The notes beneath the pieces are model-generated. The model was not told the DNA's origin. It worked only from the letters and a program-made list of their open reading frames with translations, and searched no databases. From CABZJG01 sp902512685 (lineage in GTDB: Bacteria; Pseudomonadota; Alphaproteobacteria; Rhodobacterales; Rhodobacteraceae), in assembly GCA_051201605.1 (NCBI GenBank), contig CP179201.1, positions 3,844,001 to 3,908,000 of the forward strand: 64,000 nucleotides of DNA, in the 5' to 3' direction. Below, one piece after another: positions 53,080 through 64,000 of this stretch (its first letter is position 1; every line of letters begins with the position of its first letter). Position numbers and translations under genes: made by a program.

Positions 53080-53108
53080 TTGCGCCCGAAGCCCATAACT
53101 TCCATATA
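53080..53108 (+). promoter_or_regulatory. Candidate heat-shock (RpoH-type) promoter of hslVU
   Basis: CTTGCG (-35, TTGCGC at 53080-53085) and CATATA (53103-53108) are 17 bases apart, giving the CTTG...CCATATA form expected for sigma-32-type promoters. It lies 24 bases upstream of the hslV start codon. Confidence 0.5.
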
Positions 53109-53131
53109 CAATTGAATTATAGGAGATATCT

Positions 53132-53689
53132 ATGGCAGATGACAACTTTCCTGGATGGCATGGAACCACGATTATTGGTGTGAAAAAAGGCGCTAAAGTT
53201 GTGATCGCCGGTGATGGTCAAGTGTCTCTTGGTCAGACTGTTATTAAAGGAACTGCTCGAAAAGTGCGCAAGCTTTCGCCTGGCGGATATGAGGTCATTG
53301 CCGGATTTGCCGGTTCAACGGCAGATGCTTTTACCCTTCTTGAGCGGCTTGAAGCCAAGCTTGAGGCAACACCGGGGCAGCTGGCTCGGGCCTCTGTGGA
53401 TTTAGCCAAAGATTGGCGCACTGATAAGTATCTTCAAAAACTGGAAGCTATGTTGATTGTAACTGATGGCACTCAGCTGTTGGTGATTACTGGCGCCGGT
53501 GATGTTCTTGAACCCGAGCATGATGTGGCTGCCATAGGGTCAGGTGGGAATTACGCCTTGGCGGCCGCTCGCGCGATGATGGATGGTGATAAAGATGCCG
53601 AAACTATAGCACGTGAAGCGATGGCCATTGCAGCAGAAATTTGTGTTTATACCAATGGTAAATTAACGGTTGAGGAATTGTCGCAATGA
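53132..53689 (+). CDS. hslV: ATP-dependent protease peptidase subunit HslV
   Basis: Proteasome-like threonine peptidase of the HslUV complex, 185 residues. The N-terminal segment FPGWHGTTIIGVKKGAKVVI carries the catalytic Thr, which is exposed by removal of the short propeptide. Then GDGQVSLGQTVIKGTARKVR and IGSGGNYALAAARAMMD follow. The ribosome binding site is TAGGAGATAT. Its stop overlaps the hslU start (ATGA). Confidence 0.95.
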   Translation: MADDNFPGWHGTTIIGVKKGAKVVIAGDGQVSLGQTVIKGTARKVRKLSPGGYEVIAGFAGSTADAFTLLERLEAKLEATPGQLARASVDLAKDWRTDKYLQKLEAMLIVTDGTQLLVITGAGDVLEPEHDVAAIGSGGNYALAAARAMMDGDKDAETIAREAMAIAAEICVYTNGKLTVEELSQ

Positions 53690-54993
53690 CGGATTTGACC
53701 CCAAGGGAAATTGTGTCCGAGCTTGATCGCTTTATTATTGGCCAAAAGGATGCAAAGCGTGCGGTTGCCGTGGCTCTTCGGTCACGCTGGCGGCGCAAAC
53801 AGCTGGATGCTGATCTTCGTGATGAGGTTTTTCCAAAAAACATTCTGATGATTGGCCCTACCGGTGTTGGCAAAACAGAAATCAGCCGGCGATTGGCAAA
53901 GCTTGCCAATGCACCCTTTATCAAGGTCGAGGCTACAAAATTTACAGAAGTGGGATACGTTGGCCGCGATGTTGAACAAATTATCCGTGATTTGGTCGAC
54001 AGTGCCATAGCCATGATCCGCGAGCAAATGCGCGAGGATGTGCGCGCAAAAGCGGCGCGCGCCGCCGAAGACCGTGTCATTGAGGCCATCGCAGGCTCAG
54101 ATGCGCGCGAAACAACGCGGGAAATGTTCCGCAAAAAACTACGCGCGGGCGAATTGGACTCTCATGAAATTGAACTTGAGGTTACAGATTCCAGTAATCC
54201 AATGCCGATGCTTGATATCCCCGGTCAACCGGGAAGCCAAATGGGTATGATGAATATAAGCGATATTTTTGGCAAAGCTTTTGGACAACGCACTACAAAG
54301 CGCAAAATGCTGGTCTCTGAAAGCCATGATGTTTTGGTCGGCGAAGAGGCCGATAAATTGCTTGATGATGAGGCTGTTACACGGTTGGCTCTTGAAGCGG
54401 TTGAACAAAATGGCATCGTATTTCTTGATGAAATTGACAAAGTTTGTGCACGCAGTGATGCACGCGGCGCCGAAGTTAGCCGCGAAGGCGTGCAACGTGA
54501 CCTGTTACCGCTTATTGAAGGTACACCTGTTAGCACCAAACACGGATCTGTAAAAACCGATCATATCCTGTTTATTGCGTCGGGCGCATTTCATGTAGCC
54601 AAACCTTCCGATCTTCTGCCCGAATTGCAGGGGCGTTTACCAATCCGGGTCGAGCTTCGAGCCTTAACTGAAGATGATTTTATCCGCATTTTAACCGAAA
54701 CTGACAATGCACTTACCCTTCAATATACCGCCTTAATGGCCACCGAGGGCGTTGAGGTGACCTTTGTAAAAGACGGCATCTCGGCGCTTGCAAATATAGC
54801 GGCCGAGGTCAATCATTCTGTGGAAAACATTGGCGCCCGCCGTCTATACACAGTGTTGGAACGGGTGTTTGAAGAACTGTCCTTTGCAGCGCCCGACAAA
54901 TCAGGTGAAAAATTCACCGTAGATGCAAGTTTTGTTAAAACCCATATTGGGGATCTAACTAAGAATATGGATCTTAGCCGTTACGTTCTTTAA
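53686..54993 (+). CDS. hslU: ATP-dependent protease ATPase subunit HslU
   Basis: AAA+ unfoldase that feeds substrates to HslV, 435 residues. Walker A is MIGPTGVGKTEISRRLAKLA, then FTEVGYVGRDVEQIIRDL. The I domain spans about residues 110-230, Walker B is IVFLDEIDKV, and sensor regions follow with ELQGRLPIRVELRALTEDDF. The C-terminal tail DLSRYVL docks into HslV. It is translationally coupled to hslV and convergent with the rrn operon. Confidence 0.96.
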   Translation: MTDLTPREIVSELDRFIIGQKDAKRAVAVALRSRWRRKQLDADLRDEVFPKNILMIGPTGVGKTEISRRLAKLANAPFIKVEATKFTEVGYVGRDVEQIIRDLVDSAIAMIREQMREDVRAKAARAAEDRVIEAIAGSDARETTREMFRKKLRAGELDSHEIELEVTDSSNPMPMLDIPGQPGSQMGMMNISDIFGKAFGQRTTKRKMLVSESHDVLVGEEADKLLDDEAVTRLALEAVEQNGIVFLDEIDKVCARSDARGAEVSREGVQRDLLPLIEGTPVSTKHGSVKTDHILFIASGAFHVAKPSDLLPELQGRLPIRVELRALTEDDFIRILTETDNALTLQYTALMATEGVEVTFVKDGISALANIAAEVNHSVENIGARRLYTVLERVFEELSFAAPDKSGEKFTVDASFVKTHIGDLTKNMDLSRYVL

Positions 54994-55109
54994 CTTATTT
55001 AAAGCAGTATTTTTCACCCAAGTCATTTCAAGCTATGGTGAATCTTATCTGATGTTGGGGGATATTTGTGATCATTTATGAGAGATATTTTTTGATGGGT
55101 CTTTATTAG

Positions 55110-55225
55110 GTTTGGCGGTGACTTACTCTCCCACGCCTTAAGACGCAGTACCATCAGCGCAACGGCACTTAACGGCCGGGTTCGGAATGGAGCCGGGTGT
55201 TTTGCTCGTGCTATGGCCACCAAAC
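55110..55225 (-). rRNA. rrf: 5S ribosomal RNA
   Basis: On the minus strand the sequence TTTGGTGGCCATAGCACGAG through CACCCGGCTCCATTCCGAAC to GGGAGAGTAAGTCACCGCCAAA is a complete 5S rRNA of about 115 nt. It is the last gene of the rrn operon. A 13-bp inverted repeat flanks it: ATGGGTCTTTATT at 55095-55107 and AATAAAGACCCAT at 55228-55240. Confidence 0.95.
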
Positions 55226-55331
55226 CGAATAAAGACCCATGATATCAAAGTGTTGTCCAAGTCAGGTTTTTATGGGTTGGTATGCTTTATTGACCGTAAA
55301 ATCAGTATTTTAGTCTGACTGTTACTGGATC

Positions 55332-58165
<2,834 letters not shown>

Positions 58166-58608
58166 GATCCAGAAAAAGTCAGACTTGCGTCCGCAGATCA
58201 CACGCTGGTTCACATGCAATCGCTTTTCCTGGTCAAAAGTCATACTTTCCCGCCTGAACACATGTCGGTGCGTTCAGACTGTGAGCAATATCACTATTGC
58301 TCGGGTTAGTGTACTTGACTTGGACAACGCTGTTCGTTTCAATCCGGCATACTTAAGGGCGGCCGAGGAAAAGGCCAGATCCAAAAGCTGTCCACAAAAT
58401 ATAATCTTGCTTCACCAAAGTGAGATGCAACCCATACTCGGGGCATCAAACAGTGTTGATTGTTACTTTGAAATTGCTTTCAAAGTAACTGTATCTCTCT
58501 AAACGATGTCAAAAGCTCCAAAGGAGCAAACGTCCAATCGGACGGCTAAAAACCATAATGGTTCTTAGCGATCTGATCGTACATAATCAGTATATGCAGG
58601 GCGGTGTT
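58166..58608 (-). other. Internal transcribed spacer between 23S and tRNA-Ala
   Basis: About 440 bases of spacer within the rrn transcript. No further tRNA or protein gene was recognised here. It would hold processing and antitermination signals, which I cannot place exactly. Confidence 0.7.
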
Positions 58609-58684
58609 TGGTGGAGCCTAGCGGGATCGAACCGCTGACCTCCTGAATGCAAATCAGGCGCTCTCCCAGCTGAGCTAAGGCCCC
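58609..58684 (-). tRNA. tRNA-Ala (anticodon TGC)
   Basis: Minus strand: GGGGCCTTAGCTCAGCTGGG, anticodon loop around TTTGCATT, then GGTTCGATCCCGCT and a gene-encoded CCA end. It is 76 nt including CCA and lies between tRNA-Ile and 23S, as usual for this operon type. Confidence 0.96.
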
Positions 58685-58711
58685 AATACGCGCAAAACGC
58701 ACGCAAGTTTA

Positions 58712-58788
<77 letters not shown>

Positions 58789-58922
58789 AGTCCAGACCGG
58801 TAGGTCTGATGTTTTCTGAAGAGATATGAGGACAGTCCGGTCCGATATATGGCAGCTTTGATTGCTGCCGTTGCTAAGTGTTTCACGTCTCAAGCACGCT
58901 TGAGAAACTAGAAACATCCTTA

Positions 58923-60387
<1,465 letters not shown>

Positions 60388-60768
60388 AAAAGCTGTTACC
60401 AGCTTATCCTTGACGTTCGAGCCTATGCACATCGAATGGTTGTTCAAACCATTCATCTTCTGTTTATCTGTGCTCAGGGTATCCAAAGACAACCAAAGCC
60501 GACAAACAGTGAAGCTGACACCACATTATCGGAGCAAGCCCCTAGTGGCGCGATATGATAGGCTGATCCATCGTTAATGAACCAAACTGCCCACATATCT
60601 CTTCAGTGTTTTCATACTGTCAAATAACGTAGAAGACAAAACTAAACGAACGCGCCTCACATCTGCTTCGGCGCAACCCGCTCTGCTTTTCCTCAGAAAC
60701 TTCCTCAGTCCCCAAGCTCTCGCTCCAGAAACCGACCCAGCAACACCTCAGCGCCGCCGGTGAAGGGG

Positions 60769-60797
60769 CTTTTACGGTCATCACAAACTTCCCGCAA
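60769..60797 (-). promoter_or_regulatory. Candidate rrn promoter
   Basis: On the minus strand TTGCGG (60797-60792) and TAAAAG (60774-60769) are 17 bases apart. Upstream are two A-tract repeats of the form AAATCAAAAAAAGG (about 60803-60835), a possible UP-element. The site lies about 380 bases before the 16S gene, leaving a long leader typical of rrn operons. Confidence 0.5.
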
Positions 60798-61288
60798 CCC
60801 CTTTTTTTGATTTTTAACACCTTTTTTTGATTTATATTTTAAACCATTGGTTTTAATAGTAAAATATTATTATGCCTCAGTTTTTTCTAGCTTCCAGCTA
60901 CGAAGCTTTACTCCGTGCGGATGCCCGACAAAGCAAAATCGCCAGCGCAGGCTTACAACGTGAGAATCCTGTCGCATTTTGAGGCCTTGAAATTGGTCAA
61001 CGCTAGAGAGATTCGCATCTTCAAAGGCCATTGCGTATTTTGTAAGAGCTCTTAAGACCGATCGGCTCATTCCAGAAATCCGCCGCACTGATTTGGATCC
61101 GGGTGCTCTCTTATGAAATTTCTATGGGACAGCATTGCCTATATTGCCCAGCCTTCAACGGCGAGCACCGAGAAGACCGATGTTTGATCCAACTTCAACA
61201 GAAGTGTTGTTAAATTCGATAATGCTTGATTAGTGTGGTTGAAAAGACGAAAATGCATTCGTCTTGGTAAAATTCTGTGGTGTGCTGA
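60798..61288. other. Intergenic region between the rrn promoter and the FAD oxidoreductase gene
   Basis: AT-rich near 60800-60890 (rrn upstream region). A minus-strand frame 60870-61088 gives 72 residues with SLRWRFCFVGHPHGV, which faintly recalls the core of RelE/HigB-type toxins. It has no partner gene and no good ribosome binding site, so I treat it as a possible remnant only. Nothing else was recognised. Confidence 0.35.
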
Positions 61289-62581
61289 ATGACCAAGTTA
61301 AACCCATATTGGTGGGAACTTACGAAACGTCCTGCGGCATCTGAACAACAGGCGCTGCCAAAAGAGGTCGACATATTGATTGTTGGCGCTGGTTTAACCG
61401 GCCTCTCGGCGGCAAGAACGGCCGCAAAAGCTGGCCAGTCTGTTCTGGTTGTTGATCAGCATTCCCCCGGATTTGGCGCAAGTTCGAGAAATGGCGGAAT
61501 GCTTGGTGGGGGTCACAAGTTGTCAATCGCCGAGATGACTGCGCGCTATGGTGAACACATCGCCTTAGGGCTTTTACGAGAAGCACATTTAGACAGTGCA
61601 GATTTTGTGCGAAAGGTCATGACCGAAGAGGCCATCGACTGCGATTACGACCAAGTTGGCCGGTTTCGGGGATTTTGGCACACCCATGAATACGAAACTA
61701 CTGCACGCGAATTAGCGCAATTGCAAAAACTGCTGCCAATTGAGGCCAGCCTGCTATCGCAAGCACAGCAGCACCAAGCCGTTGCCTCAGACCTTTATCG
61801 CGGCGGGGTGGTTTATCACCAACATGCAGCCATTAACCCCGCCAAATGGGTTTTTGGGCTGCACCGCGCTGCAGTGGATCATGGAGCACTCATTCAGGGC
61901 AACACGGCTGTTCTTGGTCTTCAAAAATCACCGCATGGGTATTTGGTCAACACCGTAAGAGGCATGGTAAAAGCCGGCAAAGCCCTGCTTGCAACCAATG
62001 GATACACGCCCCCCCAAATGGCCGCGTTGCACCGCCGAGTTTTCCCGGTACCTTCTTTTATAATAACAACTGAAAATCTTGGACGCGAGCGTATAAAGCA
62101 ACTGTTCCCAAGCGATATGATGGTCGTCGAGTCGCGTGCCCGTCATTGCTATTATCGGCCCAGTCCGGACAAAACACGTATTGTTTTTGGCGCGCGCGCT
62201 GCACTGTTTGACGCACCAGAAAAATTTGCAATGGGTCAGTTGCAAAAACTGTTAGGGCAGGTCTTTCCTCAATTGGGACAGATTGATATTTCCCATAGCT
62301 GGCGCGGATTTACCGGTTTTTCATTTGAATTTATGCCCCATGTTGGACAAATTGACGGGGTTTGGCATGCCGCAGGGTATTCAGGAAATGGCAACACATT
62401 GGCCCCGTGGTTAGGTCATAAGGCCGCTTTGCAGATGATAGGTGATCCAGCAGGCGAAACCGCGTTTTCCTATAGCGCGTTGAAAACAAGATGGTGGTAT
62501 CATAATCGGGCCTGGTTTTTGCCATTTGCCGACTTAGCTTTTCGTGGTCGGGATTTTTGGAGCGATTGGAGCCGGTCTTAG
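61289..62581 (+). CDS. FAD-dependent oxidoreductase, DAO/PuuB-like
   Basis: A 430-residue flavoprotein of the D-amino acid oxidase superfamily. The N-terminal WW segment LNPYWWELTKRP precedes the FAD motif DILIVGAGLTGLSAARTAAK, then PGFGASSRNGGMLGGGHK. The C-terminal HAAGYSGNGNTLAPWLGHKA is the second FAD contact. The layout matches gamma-glutamylputrescine oxidase and related amine oxidases, but the substrate is not fixed by sequence. No polyamine or amino acid pathway genes are adjacent. It is convergent with the GST gene. Confidence 0.88.
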   Translation: MTKLNPYWWELTKRPAASEQQALPKEVDILIVGAGLTGLSAARTAAKAGQSVLVVDQHSPGFGASSRNGGMLGGGHKLSIAEMTARYGEHIALGLLREAHLDSADFVRKVMTEEAIDCDYDQVGRFRGFWHTHEYETTARELAQLQKLLPIEASLLSQAQQHQAVASDLYRGGVVYHQHAAINPAKWVFGLHRAAVDHGALIQGNTAVLGLQKSPHGYLVNTVRGMVKAGKALLATNGYTPPQMAALHRRVFPVPSFIITTENLGRERIKQLFPSDMMVVESRARHCYYRPSPDKTRIVFGARAALFDAPEKFAMGQLQKLLGQVFPQLGQIDISHSWRGFTGFSFEFMPHVGQIDGVWHAAGYSGNGNTLAPWLGHKAALQMIGDPAGETAFSYSALKTRWWYHNRAWFLPFADLAFRGRDFWSDWSRS

Positions 62582-62653
62582 CAGTGCTGGCAATTGAGCC
62601 AAATTCCATGATTTAATCTCTTATGACCGAGCCAAAGCTCAACTGTGAATGGC

Positions 62654-63700
62654 TCAAGCACGAGCAAGCTCTGGGTGCAAGTATGCCTGAGGATAGGGCA
62701 TAGGACGTAAAGGTCCCATGGGAACAACAGTGTTTCCAGACCGGCCAAAATATCCCTGGCGACAATGTTCCAAAGAGCTGCTCTGTGACACGCCCGGCAG
62801 AGCGTAAACGCGGCAAAGCCAGCGCCAAAGGTTTGGATAGTCCAAAATTTTGGCGCCATTGAGCTTCATACGAAGGTAGTAAATTGGATCATGGCGATAA
62901 AGAGTTGGGAAAAGGCGCAAATCGGCTTCGGTAAACCTTTCCCCCGTCAAGAACGGCCGCCCATCTGCAAAAGCAGTGTCAAGCACGGCGAGCAAGTCAA
63001 AATATGCCTTAAATGCTTTTTCATAAATGGCCTGATCCGAAGAAAACCCCGCCTTATACGCCCCATTGTTGATGGCATTATAAATACGGTCGTTCCAGTT
63101 TTCTATTTCGGCCCGTAGTTCAACATCACAAGGATAAAGGTTAGGTCGTTCCGTATCGGATAAAGCGCTGCCAAGCGCGGCTGACCATTGATTGAGCATT
63201 CGGATTATCTCGGCGCTTTCGTTTGACACAATGTGGCGGCTTTGCTTGTCATAAAGAATGGGAACCGACCGTTCATTTGAACCTTCCGCAGCATAAAGAT
63301 CCCGAATTAGCCGATGGCCTTGCCCAGTGGCGGTTTCCGCAGTGCACTCGGGTAATGGCGCGCCTGTTAATGCTGCGGCAAGTTCAGGTGCGAATTGCCA
63401 CAGATTGGGCCCGGCGGGATCCTTTTCGGCGGTACGGTTTGGAAACAATACGTCCAGTGAGATACTGCGCTGCAATCCAAGTGTATTGCGCGCCAATGTC
63501 ACTCTGTGGCACCAAGGACAATTGAGCGCCACAAACAGGTGATACCGATTTGGTTCAGCAGGAAAACTCTCATCACCGACCGCGTTTCGAAAGCCGCTGA
63601 CACCGCGCACAAATTCCCCCTTTGCTCGGCGGTCTTGGGCGGTGGTTTGATCTTCTTCAACCGATGTTTGGGAACGATTTTCAGCCAACGGCTTCTCCAT
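62654..63700 (-). CDS. Glutathionyl-hydroquinone reductase-like glutathione S-transferase
   Basis: A 348-residue Xi-class GST (YqjG/ECM4 type). The catalytic cysteine is in FVALNCPWCHRVTLARNTLG near residue 62. VPILYDKQSRHIVSNESAEI gives the glutathione site, and the C-terminal helical domain includes FLTGERFTEADLRLFPTLYR. These enzymes reduce glutathionyl-hydroquinones formed during quinone detoxification. Length is normal for the class. It is a single gene on the minus strand. Confidence 0.9.
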   Translation of the reverse strand: MEKPLAENRSQTSVEEDQTTAQDRRAKGEFVRGVSGFRNAVGDESFPAEPNRYHLFVALNCPWCHRVTLARNTLGLQRSISLDVLFPNRTAEKDPAGPNLWQFAPELAAALTGAPLPECTAETATGQGHRLIRDLYAAEGSNERSVPILYDKQSRHIVSNESAEIIRMLNQWSAALGSALSDTERPNLYPCDVELRAEIENWNDRIYNAINNGAYKAGFSSDQAIYEKAFKAYFDLLAVLDTAFADGRPFLTGERFTEADLRLFPTLYRHDPIYYLRMKLNGAKILDYPNLWRWLCRVYALPGVSQSSSLEHCRQGYFGRSGNTVVPMGPLRPMPYPQAYLHPELARA

Positions 63701-63739
63701 TCTTTTGCTTGTGGTCTGCGCGGTATTTTTAGCGCCCGG

Positions 63740-64000
63740 CTATAGACGCTTTGCCAGTTTAACCAACTCTCTTTTTTGCAATTGTTTTTTTACGTCCACG
63801 CCTCGATCAGCTAGGCCCTCTTTTAATTCAAACGCTGAGAGGGTTTCTATTTCAGCGTCCGTCATATTCATGAAATTCAACTTTCGTTTTACAGGCGCGT
63901 TGATAGGACCAAATGCACTTTTGATTTGAAAACCAAAGTCCGATGCGTATTTATCCATAAAATATTCAAGGAACGTGTTTATACTGATCCGCACTCTAGG
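63740..64000 (-). CDS. Hypothetical protein, 5'-partial, SAP-like C-terminus
   Basis: An open minus-strand frame that continues past the right edge without a stop. The visible end is MTDAEIETLSAFELKEGLAD then RGVDVKKQLQKRELVKLAKR-L. The last 33 residues have the helix-extended-helix spacing and hydrophobic pattern of a SAP-type nucleic-acid-binding motif, an impression I cannot verify. It may start at GTG 63994 or ATG 63871. I do not recognise the family. Confidence 0.4.
   Translation of the reverse strand, partial: PRVRISINTFLEYFMDKYASDFGFQIKSAFGPINAPVKRKLNFMNMTDAEIETLSAFELKEGLADRGVDVKKQLQKRELVKLAKRL

Noticed and set aside
60870..61088. A 72-residue minus-strand frame with faint RelE/HigB resemblance
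   Set aside because: No antitoxin gene, no ribosome binding site and an incomplete core; noted only as a possible remnant.

Overview
The window reads as chromosome of a marine alphaproteobacterium of the Rhodobacteraceae (Roseobacter group). This rests on a minus-strand rrn operon of alphaproteobacterial layout (16S, tRNA-Ile, tRNA-Ala, 23S, 5S), on MipZ, class I lysyl-tRNA synthetase, an IalB-type periplasmic protein and the family-typical beta-helix and DUF6206-like pair, and on a cupin with the full DMSP-lyase residue set. The moderate GC suggests a pelagic lineage such as the RCA/Planktomarina type; that is inference.

Layout. 1-6.2 kb: end of a YHYH-domain protein, a TerB-like protein, class I LysRS, a DUF4864 secreted protein, a large beta-helix protein and a DUF6206-like protein. 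6.2-10.4 kb: glycerol-3-phosphate module (glpR divergent from glpD-glpK). 10.4-11.3 kb: an AT-richer patch with a lipoprotein gene and two tandem 83-nt structured repeats. 11.3-22.9 kb: amino-acid and RNA housekeeping (aminotransferase with 3-mercaptopyruvate sulfurtransferase, smpB, class III aminotransferase, pseudouridine synthase, asparaginase, ialB, rlmN, argG, ilvA). 22.9-25.0 kb: a TetR-SDR module enclosed by two copies of the ilvA 3' end. 25.1-31.4 kb: a DMSP-lyase-type cupin, VOC protein, Hpt protein with a frameshifted REC-PP2C partner, two Nudix genes, hslO and cca. 31.4-37.8 kb: a dead lysE, a pair of intact ABC exporter half-transporters and a broken third paralogue that carries a 673-bp near-identical copy of the first gene's nucleotide-binding domain, fused to a truncated adenylate-kinase-like gene. 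37.8-48.8 kb: RNA methyltransferase, P450, frameshifted methyltransferase, mutL-rmuC, an orphan TRAP binding protein, mipZ, cysQ and a dead polysaccharide-export ABC permease. 48.9-55 kb: proteostasis cluster dnaK-dnaJ, decayed radC, hslVU, with two heat-shock-type promoters. 55-60.8 kb: rrn operon. 61.3-64 kb: FAD oxidoreductase, glutathionyl-hydroquinone-reductase-like GST and an unknown protein running off the edge.

How it works together. The glp genes take glycerol-3-phosphate into glycolysis. The aminotransferase/sulfurtransferase pair could degrade cysteine through 3-mercaptopyruvate. DnaK/DnaJ, HslO and HslVU cover folding and proteolysis. The window is unusually rich in broken genes (lysE, ABC paralogue, adenylate-kinase-like fragment, ABC-2 permease, radC and two single-frameshift genes). 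Several carry two or more independent lesions and look genuinely decayed, while the single-base frameshifts could be sequence errors. No transposase, integrase or CRISPR array was seen. The most unusual pieces are the paired structured repeats at about 11.0-11.2 kb, the ilvA-tail duplication with its two-operator TetR module, and the recent ABC duplication.
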